DNA from: Chimonanthus salicifolius
Lineage: Eukaryota > Streptophyta > Magnoliopsida > Laurales > Calycanthaceae
Direction: 5' to 3'
NCBI GenBank assembly: GCA_013350335.1
Contig: CM023540.1
Span: forward strand, 61,749,195-61,813,194
DNA: 64,000 nt
Part shown: one piece after another, positions 24,036 to 39,000 of the stretch
How positions within the stretch are numbered: the first letter of the stretch is position 1
Layout: each line of letters starts with the position of its first letter
The notes under the pieces: model-generated
The model's database searches: none
Told to the model about the DNA's origin: nothing
Seen by the model: the letters and a program-made list of their open reading frames with translations, nothing else
Position numbers and translations under genes: made by a program

Positions 24036-27000
24036 AAGATTATTAGTAAAATAAATAAAGCCATGAAATACTTCATGCCCAACTACACCTTACACAAATC
24101 TTAATGTCATCCACAAAAAATGAGAGGGACGACATCTACTATTAATATCAAGTCTAATCTCACTGCTCACATTCCATTCCATGAAATAAAACAAAAACAA
24201 TATCCTTAAGGTTCTCAATTTATTCAAATCAACTAATCAAGTCTCAAAAATAAATATTATCAAATAAATAATTTCAATCGCATGAATTCACAACTATGCT
24301 AAGAAATTAAACATTTATCCTTGACTCAGTACCACGTCACCACCTTCGAGAGTTGAATCGTCACTCCTCAGTTGTCACCTGAAAAAAATCTATTAGGGAG
24401 TGAGCCTCATTTGCCCATGGATCATCAGATCAGTAGGGGTACAAATAAACAATAGGAAACCCACATACAATAATATTCAATATAAAAAGGCGGGATATCC
24501 AACACCATTCAACATCACATAAACAACATACACACGAACACCACAACATAACCCACCTAAACGTGTCTATCTTAATATTATACTCATAACACTCATATCC
24601 ATCAATACATCATAGTTCTAACCACTCGATCATCAACTTAACCAACTAAAGAGTGTAACTTATCACATTATCAAACTCCACAATGACTCAATTCACCTGG
24701 TACAGTGATGCTCTCAATCCATTTTATAGACAACGCGTTCACTCATCTGCTCTCGATATGGGATTCGTGAAAACTTTAAACCCTCACCCCCAGTCTGTCA
24801 ATGAGGTAGCCCACCAGTGTGGTAGCCTATGCTCATCCATCACCTGCCTACACATCATTCGCCCACTAGGACTTTTGGGTCTTTTGACCTCACACCTCCC
24901 CATCAAGAAGATAGATTAGTATCACGCTCTTAATCAAATCTCACACATGGGATATTTTCTCACAAGTCACTAATCACAAATCATTAACCTGATACATAAT
25001 ACCGTCCAGAACACAAGTCACATGCGAATACGTAGTGCGGCCCAACACACTCACACATAAGGCCCAAGCACTACCACTCAACACGTGGAATCCAAATCCA
25101 ACGAACACATCAATCGACATCTTAGTAATCAGATATATCATCCACAGATGGCTAACACATCACACAATTCCATGTGGCTTACACCACTCGATCATATCAC
25201 AATCCCTCATATCAATCTATGAGTCTCAAGGACATCCACAACTATCAAACCAATCCATAAGTCTCACTCATAGACACCTATCGTAATCAAACCCAACACA
25301 ACACACTCATGCGTAACATGTCAATTATTTACATGTGATGGGATCTCAATTAAATTGACGGGTCCAACCAGGTTCTTCGGGGCATATAAAATTTAAATTA
25401 AAATCCAGAACCGGAATTAGCTGTTGGCCACGCTTACGTCATACCACAATATCCCAATCACATAAAACATACCAGATATATCAAATAAATCATCATCGCA
25501 TCATAGCAATAATATCACATAACAATATGCCTTTAAAATAAAAACAAAGCATAAATAAAAATCAAAATATAAAAATACTGATAAAACCCAAATAAACAAA
25601 TTATGGAAAGATCAACAAAATACTCCCTACCTCAAAGACGACAAAGTTGACTAAGTTGAAGTATACAGGAAGTTGAACTCAATTTACAAGCAAGATCCAT
25701 TTAAAAGAAATTACTCAATCAAATGTAAACCATCTCTGATAAAATTATCTGCATACTAGAAAGTAGAGCCAATGAATGGAGGATTGGGTCAAAGGTTTTA
25801 GTTTAGGTAAGATAGAGACAGTCCTCAATCAAACAGTTTTGAAGACTGAAAATCAGTCTCAAGTATAAACAGTACAAGTATGATTTTCTTTGAAAACATG
25901 GATAGCTTTTGTCATAAAAACATGGGTAGTTTTCTATGGAAAACAAGGGTATTCTTTTTATGGAAAACACATGGATTTCTATGAAACTTGGATGATTTTC
26001 TATGGAAACTATGGATAGTTTTCTATAAAAACATGGGGGTTTCTTTTCTCATGGCAAGCATAGGATATTTCTTACAAAACATGGAGGCTTTCTCTATGAA
26101 AAACATAGAGAATTTTCTAGGAAACCCATATGGTTTTCTCATAATAAACCATCCCTCTAAGGTGATGGGCGAAACTTAGAGGGATAGAGAGGGAAGAGAG
26201 GAAACCACATACCTTTAGAAGAGAGAAGATGATAGCCCAAGAGAGAAGATCCACCCAGGAAAAGGAGAGGAGATGCTCGACCAAGGAGGATTTTCGTTAG
26301 AATGGTTGGAAGGAAAGAGACACCAATGAGTTTTGTATATTGATTTTAGGGGAGGAGGTGGGTCTTCAACGTGTAGGGTCTATTGGGTTTACAAACTTAG
26401 CAATTGCAATAGAACTTGTATATTGATTTGTGTTGCAAAGCTTCCAATGAAATTGAGAGAATAGAAAAGAGAGAGGGTCAGCCATAGCATAGGATTTTCT
26501 TTGTGATATTCAACCATCCGGAGGACATTTAGTTGGTTTTCTAATTTTGCCTCCCAATTATTTTAGGATTTTTTAAATGGGAAAAATAAGATAAAGAGGG
26601 AAATTCCTCTTATTAATGCACCTAAGGAAGATAAACCTATGGGTCACACGAATTTGTGGTTGTTAATCATCTTTCTAAATTTTATTTATTTGGTTATTTT
26701 AATTTCTCTCTAATAATAATTTATTTAATTAAATTCTCTTTCTAAAATTAATGACTTTCTAAACACCGAAAGATTTGAACACTGAATTCGACTAAGGTAT
26801 GGGTACACTTGTCTTTTCAAGATTTATCAATTTTATTCAAAATACAAATACTAAAATATTCCCCGATCAATTTATTCAATGCATTTCTTAATTAAGCTCT
26901 CAATGTATTTTCGAAGTTCAAGAAATTAACATTCACCCTTTTTTGTATTTTTTTATAATTAAATATTCCTCGATCTTAATTAGCTCTACCCAATAACACT

Positions 27001-30000
27001 GACCGACTAATCAGCTACTCTGGATAGGGTCATTACACTGAATTCCAATAAGCACACTTAATTCCATGGTCATTTGTCATCACGAGATTTTGTTCGTCGA
27101 CCCATGATAAGGCATAACCCTTTTGTAAATGTTCGATTGGTTGCATGGAATCCATTGATGAGAATATAAGGCTTGAACTGTATCCCATACATTTTTCGCA
27201 GTGGGTAGTGTATACACCAACCCTCTAACATGTTCTTCCATAGAATGTAAAAGGCAGGTTTGGACTAAGGAATTATTAGCTTTTCATTCCTTATAATTTG
27301 GATCATCCTTCGTAGCCTTCATTGCAGTACCATCAACATAATCAGACTTTTGTTTAGAATCAAAGAACATTTTGATCGAGTGAGACCATTGAAAATAATT
27401 GATCTTATTTAAAAGGGTTGTGGTTGTAGAAAAAATAAGATGAAGAGAAGAAATTCGAGAAGAATATCTCTATGTATTGTATTGATTTTTTTACCTCTTA
27501 GAGGATACAATGCTTAAATAGAAAATAATGAGACAGTTAAGGTACAAAAAAGGAAATACACATCAATTACAATCAGTTACAATCTACTGTGATATACGCT
27601 GTATCTAGACATATATGTATATGTAGGTCCCACTCCAGACGTATGGGTCCCACAATACTCCCCTCAAGCTGGTTCGAAGATATTGAGTAGACCCAGCTTG
27701 TTTACGACCGAATCGAGCTGGGTTTGGAGAATGGATTTTGTGAAGATATCTGCAGCTGATCCTTAGACTGCACATGAAAAGTAAAAATACACCCTTCTGA
27801 GATATGCTGTCGAAGAAAGTGGCAATCAACCTCAATGTGCTTAGTCCGCTCATGAAAAACTGGATTAGCGAAACCACAACAATTCAAAGACAGTATTAGC
27901 CATGGCACGATATTCAGCCTCACCACTAAAACGAGCAACAACGAACTGTTTCTTGTTTCGCTAGGCAACTAAATGTGACTCCAAGAAAATGCAATAGCCA
28001 GAAGTGGAACGACGATTATCTGGAGAGCCGGCCCAATCAGCATCAGAATACCGCGAACGTGTCAAGTAGGTTGGTGTGCATAGAACAAGTTGCGGTCTGG
28101 ATGAGCCTTGATATATCGAAGGATTCAGAACACGACATGAAGGTGAGTATCATGTGGTTCATGCATGAATTGACCGACGACACCAACAACATAAGATAGT
28201 CTGGTCTCATGATGGTCAGATAGATGAGTTTGCCGACAAGTTTCTGATAGAAACTGGGTGTGTCAAGAACAGCCGTAGGTTTGCAGCCAGAATAGCCGGC
28301 TTCATCGAGGAAATCCAGGGCATACTTGCGCTGAGAGAGAGAAAAGCCACTAGAGGACCGAGCAACTTCAATTCCAAGAAAGTACCAGAGGGGCCCCAAA
28401 TCCTTTATATCAATTGTTGTTGAAGATACTGTTTGAAGGAGGAAATAACTTCATCATTGTTACTTGTGAGTACAATATTATCAACATAAACCACCACAAT
28501 CATCACAACGGAGTGGAGACGGTAGATAAAGACTAAATGATCTGACTGATAGTGGGTGAAGCCATAGCAAGGCACTGCTGACTTCTCAAACCAGGCACGA
28601 GGAGACTGCTTAAGACCATAGAGAGCCTTCTTGAGTCTACAAACAAAGTGAGGCTCCCCTTGCTTGACAAATCCCAGAGGGGGAAGCATGTAGAATTCTT
28701 CCTGAAGATCCCCATGGAGGAATGCATTCTTTACATCTAACTGATGCAGGGGCCAAGTATAAGTGGTCGCAAGGGATAGCAAAATGCACACATAGTTAAT
28801 CTTGGCGACAGGCAAAAAAGTGTCCTGATAGTCAACTCCATAGGTTTGTGTGAAGCCTCTGGCTACTAGTCGTGCCTTATAGCGTGCTATAAAGCCATCT
28901 GGATTATGCTTTAAGGCAAAACCCATTTACACTCAACTGGAATCTTGCCTAGGGTAAGAGAGACCATCTCCCATGTGTTGTTCTTCTTAAGAGCAGCTAA
29001 CTCTTCATCCATGGCTACTTTCCAGGAGGGATCTTTCAAGGCAGTGTCGATCCTCTTTAGTATTTTAATACAGTCTAATGCTATGAGAAAACTATGATAG
29101 GAAGGTGAAACAACATGATATGAGACAAAACGATCAATAGGATGGCTAGTACAAGAGTGCTTACCTTTGCGAAATGCAATAGGAAGATCAGATGAGGCAG
29201 GAACTGGTGGATCTGAGGCACTTGCAGATGGATGGGTGGAATTAGCTGCAGATGGTACCTGAGACTGTCTGCGTTGGTATACCAGAAGAGGTTTAGGTGG
29301 ACTAGGAGAAGGAAGATCTACAGGTACATGGGAAGAACAGGAGAAGGAGAAGATGTGGAGGAGGTGGAAAAGTATGAGTCCCGCTCAAAAAAGGTGACAT
29401 CCATGGATATGTATGTTTTCCCAGTGATAGGATCAAGGCACTTATATCCTTTGTGAGAAGGTGATTAACCTAAAAAAATACACCGCACAATCCGATGAGA
29501 AAGTTTATGACCAAAGAAATTGTGAACAAAACAAACACACCCAAAGACATGTAAAGGAATTTTATGAATGTTTTTTTGTAAGGAGAAACGATCTATGGGT
29601 GACTGATTTTGTAAAATGCGAGACGGCATTCTGCTAATGAGATAACAAGTAGTTAACACTGCTTCTGACTAATAGGAGGATGGCACATGCATGGTAAAAA
29701 GAAGAGACCTAGCCACCTCAAGAAGATGACGGTTCTTTCGCTCAGCTACACCATTCTGTTGAGGTGTATAAGGACAAGATAACTGAGAATCGATGCCATG
29801 TTCTTGCAAAAACTTAAAAAAAGAGTTTGACAAATATTCTCCCTTGTTATCACTCTTTAGGACTTGAATTTGACACCTAAATTGATTTTGAGTTATTAAA
29901 AACCTCAGATTTGTGTTTCATCAAATATGTCCAAGTCATACGGGTGTAATCATCAATAAAGGTGACAAAACAATGAAAACCAGTGAGAGATACAGTGGGA

Positions 30001-33000
30001 GATTACCAAACATCAGAATGAATGAGTGAAAATAAAGTAGATGAAGTTTTATTTATAGAAAGGGGAAATTGACTTCTAATAAGCTTGCCATACTGGTAAT
30101 GTTCACATTCAAAATGAGTAAAAGATAAACTAGGAACAAGCTGTTGAGAACAGAGTCGACAAGATATCCTAAACGACAATGCCACAACCACACATTTGAG
30201 AAAGAAGAGGTGGAACAGGCTTCGGAGCTGCCAAGACAAGAGTCAAGAAGGTAGAGACCACCTGTTTCACAACCACTACCCAACACCTGCTTCGTCGTGG
30301 TCAGATCTTGAAAAACAAAGTGAGGGGGAAAGAAATTGAGTGAGCAAATCAAGTTTTTTTGTGAAGGCACTAATAGATAACAGATTACGGGATAAATGGA
30401 GAACATGTAAAACAGAGGAAAAGTCCAAATTAGGTTAGACAAAGACAGTTCCTTCCCGACAATATCTTTGTATGATCCATTGGCTAATTTAACCTTACCA
30501 TCAGAAATAGGAGACAGGGAGGAGAAGAGGGTGGACATACCAGTCATATGGTCAGTGGCACCTGAATCGACAATCTAGGAATGATAAGAAGCATGTTGTG
30601 CAGATGATTCAGTTCCCGAAGGAGACGAGGCATCATTGGACACCTCAGAGGATCGAAGGCGCTCCAGGCATTGCAATATTAAGTTAAGATCCTAGCGAGT
30701 CACAGGAGCACTATCACTAATCATATCAGAGGAAGGATGAGCCGGAGGTGCAGCGGAGAGGTTGGCTTTCTTAGGCTGCCCATGTTAAGAACATTGACGC
30801 AGAGTGGGACCACTCAAAATAATTTGTTTCATTGAGCAATACTGTCGTAATCCGACCAATTTGTGGAGAGCTAGAAGAGATAACATCGGGAATAGAAGGA
30901 TCAAAAGAAGATGCAGCAGCCATAATGACAATCAAAGAGTAGTAGCACGAAATACAGGCCAAATAAACTGACCCAAAGCCAAGGTCGGCGTGAAATTCAA
31001 GAAGAAACAGCAATATGTGGGTCCCACAAGTTACCAACCGAGGCGAAAGCCTTGTAGATGCTGAAGCACAGGAGAGCCGACTGTGATAGACCTAGATGGA
31101 GAGATGGAAGAGTGATATCCAACCAGATCCACCGAGAAAACCACCTAGATCAGAGTGTAAACGTCCCAGGCAGCAAATATGAAGAGAAATCAGCAGACAG
31201 AGGGGCCCACCAGTGATGACAGGAGGGACCCACGAGTGTGATTGAATCTTGCTACAGGGGCGACTGTGATGGAGTAGTACCATGATGTTCTGGATCGATC
31301 TGCAGCCAGATCTAAGGAAAAAGCCAAAAAGATAGGGTGATGGCGTCCCAAGAGGCAAATCTGTAGAACAGCAAATAGAGGGGCCAACCTGTGATGAAAG
31401 GTGGGACTTTCCAGTTCGATGGAGGCCCAAGGTAGGGGCGAAACCAGAAGTTGAGGATCCTTGAGTGGGTGCAGCAGATCAAAAGAGAAATCCCCAAGAA
31501 AAAACACTCCCTGGCATCAACAGCAGGTTAGGGGGGGCCCATTGTTGACCAAAATAGTTGGTCAACCTTATGCAATGGAAGGTGGGCCAGGGCGACTCCA
31601 GTGGTAGAGATCCGAGGTGCAGCAGAGTAACATCCTCGAAGATAGAAACCAGAAACCGAAAACGGTGACTTTCAATCGTTGCAGGAAGTTGTGCAGGAAA
31701 CTCTTTCATCAAGTGTAATGTATGGAAGAACTTGGAAAGGCCTCCAAAAGTAAGGAAAGTGAAGGAAGGAGATATCCGCTACAGATGTCCTCCGAGAACA
31801 AGGCGAGAAAACTCAAGCGCCGATGAGGAACAGTAAAATGGATAAGAAATCTCCTAAAGCGACCAGAAATTCGTTCTGGCTGATACCATGTAAAAAAACA
31901 AGATGAAGAGAAGAAAATCGAGAAGCACATCTCTATGTATTGTATTGATTTCTTTTCCTCTTAGAGGATACAATGCTTAAATAGAGAATAATGAGACAAT
32001 TAAGGTACAATAAAGGAAATACACATCAATTTCAATCTACTGTGATATAAACTGTATCTAGACATATATGTATATGTAGGTCCCACTCCAGATGTATGGG
32101 TCCCACAACAGTGGTGATCTTCCCAATCTAGGTTGAATTAGAAGTCCCACTGGGAGCTTTGTTCTTGTCCATGGATGACATGCTGAAGAGATTATGCAGA
32201 AAAATGCCAAAGAACACCTACCACCAGCACAAGAAGCACAAAATAACAACTTTTAGAGAATGTAGGAGAAGATCCAAGAGCCCAGATCGAAGAAAGTAAG
32301 GGCTTCACAGTATTGGCTCAGGCTAGATCTAAGAAAATGGGTTAAAAATGGGTCCCATCAATCACATAAGAACCAAGAATTTGATGGATTCACAAATATT
32401 GCTAGGGGTGATTACAATGGTGATCGTTTGAAGAGGAAACAACTGTATGTTAGCCAGATCTAAGCAAAAAATGCAGAAAAATACCTAGGGACGTCCTAGA
32501 AATATCAAAATTCTGCAGACATGGGCCCCACCTTGGATCAAACCCTCGTGAGATCCGTACGGATGAAAATAGGGGTAAAAATGACAGGGTTATGTTGGTG
32601 TTGCAGGCCAAGATCTGTATCAATCTATCATATCTAGGGACGACAAAACTGGGCTGTGAAAATGAACCAGATTTCGTCAATAAAATAAATCTATCCTGTT
32701 TTTGCTGTAGAGAAACACTAGAGGTTTAGAAATGAGAGAGAGGAGACCTTTTCTAAGGACTGGTCGCTGAAAAACAATGTTGCACTGAAGAAATTAGGGA
32801 TTGTTAGTTCTGAGTGACACCATATAAGAATGAAAATAGGCAAAAAAAAAAAAGTAATGGAAGAAAAGGGAAGGAGAGAGATAATTCTCTGTGTGTTATA
32901 TTGCTTGGATTTCCAATAGGAGATGATACATTAATATATAGAGTATAGGGAGCCAATCAAGACGATGAAAAAGAAAAGAGAATATGTTACAATCCATGCC

Positions 33001-36000
33001 ACCACTTGTCAACTGTAATAAAAACACTTTTAAATTGTGAAGTGCAATCATATCTACATATACAATAGAAATGGTGTTAGGGAACACAACTTGCTTAGTT
33101 AATATACTGTGAACAACCCAAGTTTGACACCACTATAAGTCGTCCTAGGTCTGCTCACAGACTGGGTTTGCCCTAGGCTTTCCTCTAAATCTCTAAAAGC
33201 CCGAGCCATCTGCAGCCCATCAGGCATTTCAATGTTAAATCTCAAGTCTTTCTGTTTGTGATGATCAACATTCAACCGTTCCGGTTGAGAGTAGACATGA
33301 TATGCTATGAGTGGACTAAATTTGAGCCCAAAACTCAATTTCTAGCCACTTGAGCTGAAATTTGATCAACTTGTAACTCGTTATCTCTACTTTCAATTTA
33401 AACAACGCGCTTTATAATAAATTTCAAATTAATTTTTAAAAATGGAAATTTAACTAAATGGGATAAAAAAAAATTGTTGTCCAGAAATAAAAACGGGTGC
33501 GGCGTGGGGGGGTATGGGGTTGAATTGGGTCAATGGAAACTGTTGTGCAAATTTTAAATTTATAACTCGCAAGCGCACGAATCGAATTGGAGTATAGAGA
33601 TATGCAAGTGCGAGATCGAACCCACAGGGACTTGATTTAGAATGAACTGGAAAACAAATTAAAAAGCCTAATATTTTAACCTTAGCCTAGTTAACACTTT
33701 TTATGGAGGATGGTTGAATTAAACATGAAAAAATTAAAATAAAACAACTAAAATAAATATTGAATAAAGTGAGAGAAATTACTAAGGCATCGGATTCCAC
33801 CACCATTAAATCCATAATATTCCAATTGTTTATTTATTAATTCTCAGTTTTAAAGATTTAAACATTTAAGTTCATTAATATGGTGTTCAAAATTCAGATT
33901 TTCCTTCGTTTTTAAAGATGTGATTTCTAAGCATTCAATGTATCCTATTTTTATTTAAAAGACAATGGATCAAAGGGATAAATCTAAGCATCCAATGTAT
34001 TTAAATTAAAAGAAAAGAAAACAATGAATCTAAGGGTTTACTTTTATTCAATTAAAAACCAAGCATTAATTAATTAGATATTAATATTAATAACAAAAAA
34101 TACATGGCATTGATGGTAAAAATAATTAACATCTATTAATTTGATGAAGCCAAAATCATAAATAATCAAACACACAGTTATTTGGAATTAAATAAATAAA
34201 GGAAGAATTATTTCATTAATGGAGTTTCATCATCAACCTCAGTACAAGAAATTAGCTGGACATTATGAAAGAATTAAAACAAAAGAGATAAAAAAATAAA
34301 ACTCAAGCCAAGTCGGAGATCCCGAGCCTTCAGCCCTCTTTCCGTCTGTGCTAGTTCTAGTTCCAAGTTCTGAATGAGGATCGGCTGATATTTATAAGAT
34401 GAGAGAGGAAATAAAATAAGCAAGGAAGGGCCCACATGAATTCAGCCGATTCTCTCCTTTCTTTTTTCCATTTAGTCGGTCGGTCTTTCCTTCCTCTCTT
34501 TTTATTCCTTCCCAGCTATCCTTCTTTTCTATTTTCTTCTCTGTCGTGCTTCTCTTTCTATTTCTTAACTCTTTCTATTCGTAAACAGCAGCCACCTTCC
34601 TCTTTCAGTTTCAGCTGACGCCTTCCTTTCTATCTTTCTCTCTCTTTTATTTCTTTTATTTGGTGACAGTTGCTTAGTTTCATATTTTATTCTTTCCTTT
34701 TTCTGGCGGTTGGTTGTCGGAGACCAGAGGTTGAATACAGTTTATCCAAACAATCGATGGTTTGGAGTTCAACAGCCAACAATTTGCTATCAGAGACCAT
34801 AAGTCCTTTACAGTGATTCAGACATTCGATGGTTTGGAGTTCAACAGTCGACGGTTTGCCATCAGAAACGAAAGATTCAATATAGTTATTCGGACAGTTG
34901 ACAGTTTGAAGTTTTAATTGTAACGCCCGCCCCTTTTCACCGAAAATCAGAGTCTATTTTTTTTTTTTTTTAATATTAAACGTGACAAAGGGTGCGGACG
35001 TTATGACACGAGTTAAGTCCGAGCTTCTAAAGCCCGGCCCTTAACTGGCCAACCCTACATGTGCGTGGAACGAAGTCCACGAAAGACGGTTCACACGTAG
35101 ACGTAAGCTCAAGGAATATTACACTGAGTGCGGAAAATTACAATAAAGACTATCCTACCAATTTTTAGATAGCAGGGAAGATAACATTCATAATATTACC
35201 AAAATATCACAACGTCTCAACGTCCAAAAATAAAAACCAAAATATAGTAAGCAATCTAAATTATTACATTTCCGACAAGCTGGGCTACTCAAATATATTT
35301 CCAAAACAATATAAATAAACTAAGTAGCCGCCTCCCCAAGCTCCTAAGCTTGCCTTCCGTCTCGTCCTTCTACTCCGCCATCTCCTGCGTCATCAGCTGG
35401 GTAGAAGTAGGGCGTTAGACCACGCGCCCAGTAGGGCTCCGAGTAGGGCTAGCACATGGATTAGTGATAACAAGCATACCGATAATAATATAGTGAAAAC
35501 TGGTAGACAATCATATAATGAAACTATAAAGTGAATGCCATGCCATGGGTGTCTGTGTTATGAATCCCACCCATCATCCCCACTATCATGATGTCATATC
35601 CCCCTTGATGGAAAAACCTCGTCAAGATATATCCAATTATAAAATATCCCCCTTGACGGCAAGGCCTCGTCAAGGTGTCCCCATGCCTGTTCTCGGTCGC
35701 TCCGACGGAGCATGGACTCCGGTTATAGCCTATCAGGCTATCCCCATGCCTGTTCTCGGTCGCCCCGACGGAGCATGGACTCCGATTCCTTTATTTTCCC
35801 GCCCATGCCATGCATGAGATGTAATGCATTATGCTATGTACTAATATATTGATCATAGCCTTTACATGTAACTCATATCATTAACATATAATTCATGGTC
35901 TAGCCATATGCCATAAAATACATATAAAACATAATCTCATAAACCATCATATAACCAATCATATAATTACCAAAAATAAACCAAGAAAACATTCACATAG

Positions 36001-39000
36001 TACCTAATCCATGGCTTACAAAAAGGTAGGAATCCTACCGAATACCGACTAGCGTTCTTTCTTTCGTTTCCGTCCGATAGATCCGGTCGCCGATCGCATA
36101 CCGTTTGCAATGTTCCGATACCTTATTATACATTACCAAATCAGTCCACGTTTTAACTATTTCTAAGCCCATAAAATCATATCTTAGTGGGTTTCTTCAC
36201 TTTAGCCAATATTTACCATTTTTGCCACTACTCCTTTCATGATTAATTACTCATTCATTCATGCCTACTTAAACCCATAATTGATCATTAACATAACATC
36301 ATTAAAATTAGCCCTTTAATTAACCTTACCCTTATTCATTTAAACCCATCCAAAACCCCATACTTAACCCTTTAAATGGTTAATGGATCATGGGTTCAAA
36401 ATACCCCATTCATCAAATCTTCCCATGGGGTTTACTTCATGCATTTAAATTACAATGAGTCCATTACCCACTCATTCCCTTTGGAGGCCATAAACATCAT
36501 TCACCCTCCAATTTAACCCACCAAAAGGCTCACAATTGGGCCATTACATTAACAGTCGATGGTTTGCTATTAAAGACTTACTATATTGATTGGGAAGTGG
36601 GCAGTCGACTGTTTGAAGCCTATCAGTCAACGGTTTGATCTTTGAAACATAAATTCTTCAATTTTTGAGCCTCAATCAGTCCTTAGGTATATTCAATGGG
36701 TCATTTGGACTTTAGCCAACATAATAGGGACCTATCCAAGATATATTCTATGAAGCTATGAGGTCCTAGAGTCCATTTAAATTTCAGTTGAGCCATGATG
36801 TTCAAGACAACGAGTAACTTTACAAATTAAAGAACCTAGCACTCATGACTTAACTCTATGGACACAAACATGATCTTCAATGATGTTCAATCTTCAGAGT
36901 CCAAGAGCCATTCAATCTTCGAAGTTAGACATTAATGTCATTAGTGGTTGAACTTTGATCTTCAATTTCAAGGGGCTTGATATCCAATACATGTTTCCCT
37001 TGAAATTTGGAGTTTTCCTTTGTTACCTGTCTTATAGTACAACTCCATTTGAAATATTAAATATAAGTCAATCGTGTTTTATCATCAAAATTACCCATAT
37101 ACCCTTGCTTTGAAACCTTGGGGCTAACAAATTTAGCTCAAGCCTGGCTTGCCTTGCAGTTATGTGCTCAAACTTATTCATTATCACAGAGATTCGTGGC
37201 GAAGTGTAAGGTCGTAACTGCAAGAAAATTTCTCCCATTTCCAAAGCCCCAACTTATGATAGAATTTTGATTCCACTCTTTGGATCCAAATCAAGTTCTA
37301 TAATGGAAACCCTAAACCCCATTCACTTCCACTCAAGAAAGGAGAGAGGTGGTTCTACTTTCACTAAGATAATTTATTCACACGAATTCAGCAATGAAGG
37401 TGTTCAAAGAATTCAACGCGGAATTGTAATTTTGCATGAAATGGTTAGAATGCAATTAATCAATCCACAAATTAAAAGCAAATTAACAACCACATGCATG
37501 CATGGACACTAATTCAAATTGAAAATGAATGAACGTTCTAAAGAATTAGAATTTGGATTGTACAATCCAATATCAATTAAGTTTGGATGGATGCACAATT
37601 GAACAATGAAATTCAATTGCAAATAACAAACCAATCACTTAAGATTAAAACTAACTCACCATGAAAGAAAATTAAAATTCAAAAGAAACCAAACAAGACT
37701 CACCACAAGAAGAGACTCCAAAGCTCCAAGCTTCAACTTCAAATTTTTGAACTCTAGGTTGTGATTTACATTGGACGCCCATGGTCCAATTTATAGACTT
37801 TCAAAGACCCAAGCCCTGGGGAAAAATTAACAAAAAAAATAAAAATTGCCAAGCCTACAAGGGTTGCACGCCCAAGCATTCTAAATGGGCTTATTTGCTA
37901 CTTTGGTGTTCCACCAATGGGAAAATTTGATGTGGAATTATTATATCATTAAAGAAAACAAATAAAAATAAAAATGACATCATAAATTTGACATGGATGA
38001 ATCCTGGCCCTTCATACAAATTGTTGCTTGATTTTGGTGCACCAAAAATTCCTCCAAGGATCCACACGCCATTAGCAAAGGAATAATTATATTTCCATTG
38101 TTTCTAAATCCATGTTTGTGGTCCCAAATCCTCCCATGCGCCCACACCTTACCAATATTGAGTGATTCCATTCTATGTGGTGTTTGACATGGCTTCCACC
38201 TTGCCAATGATGTGGAATTCGTGTCCAATGCTTTTGTGCAGCAAATGGTCTTCAAAATATAGGCTTTTTAAGGCCTAAAACACCATATAGCAGGCCTAGA
38301 CCCATAACTCATTCATATGGACTTGGAATTGGATGAAACTAGGCCCATTAGAAAACTTGTAAGGCCCTCTCTTTCTTCCATTGATTCTTGAGTAAAATGG
38401 GAGTGCAGTTTCTTCCACTTGATCAAATTGGGCTGCATGGTCTTCTAATGGATCTTCAATGGATGTGATGGCCACGTCTGTTCGGGCAGGTCTTTGGTCA
38501 GGTTGCTATAAAATGCATATTTTCGTGGAATACTTTTGCTTCAAGTGCCAAAGAAATACATGGAATGATTTCAAACAGAAGTTGCCAATTGATCAAGAAA
38601 GTAGAAGAAACCTGTTAATTTCATCATGAAGAGCTCTGTCCATGTTGTATTAATTTCAGTTTCTTATTTTATTTTCCTCTTTCTACATTTTTCTGCATTC
38701 CAAGAATCTGTACATTTACTTTTAAAGTGTTAATTCTTGACACAGATGTTGTGAGTGTTGCTAAATATATACTTGTCGTAGAGAAGGAAACAGGTAAAAG
38801 AATCATTTTAATTCGTTTAATTTCAATTTACTTTTATGGGTGCATCGTTTTTATCGTGGACACTAGATTTGTTTTGCAGTCTTCCAGCGGTTAGCAAATG
38901 ACAAATTTTGTGAAGCTAATAACTGTATTGTCATCACGGTATTCACATTATTCAGTGACAGTTACTAATATTCAACAGCATTGTCAATGATGGTTGTTCA

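Larger units (their letters stand above)
27425..32110 (-). mobile_element. Full-length Ty1/copia element B, 4,686 bp, with target-site duplication GTGGT
   Basis: Two LTRs (27425-27657 and 31889-32110), a primer binding site (TGGTATCAGCC on the minus strand, ending at 31888), a leader, gag, protease, integrase, RT and RNase H in copia order, and a polypurine tract (AGGGGAG, 27658-27664). It is flanked by GTGGT at 27420-27424 and 32111-32115 and sits inside the gag of copia E. The LTRs differ by several substitutions and by about 11 bp in length, so it is not a recent insertion. Frameshifts and an internal gag deletion make it non-autonomous. Confidence 0.95.
34718..36655. repeat. ~80-bp tandem repeat interrupted by a solo LTR
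   Basis: Degenerate units with ATCGATGGTTTGGAGTTCAA or CAGTCGACGGTTTGCCATC recur at 34755-34918 and resume at 36549-36655 directly after the solo LTR. Four to five units in total. The repeat reading across both sides independently confirms the insertion point. Confidence 0.75.
33541..37129 (-). mobile_element. Tat/Athila-like gypsy LTR, minus strand, split by a solo LTR
   Basis: Plus-strand ends are TGTTGTGCAAATTT and GGGGCTAACA, so TG/CA at both sides. Near the left end (33560-33640) the minus strand reads CCCTGTGGGTTCGATCTCGC with ACTTGC and GTGCGCTTGCGAG, strings I associate with the 3' end of Tat/Athila-type LTRs. Without the insertion at 34919-36548 it would be about 1.95 kb. No matching target duplication was found, so the outer ends are provisional. 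It contains an ~80-bp tandem repeat. Confidence 0.5.

Noticed and set aside
23897..24082. ORF with a Tyr-Ile run
   Set aside because: Translation of an (AT)n microsatellite.
33099..33338. Host gene exon
   Set aside because: No splice context or conserved family recognised; weak resemblance to gypsy gag only.
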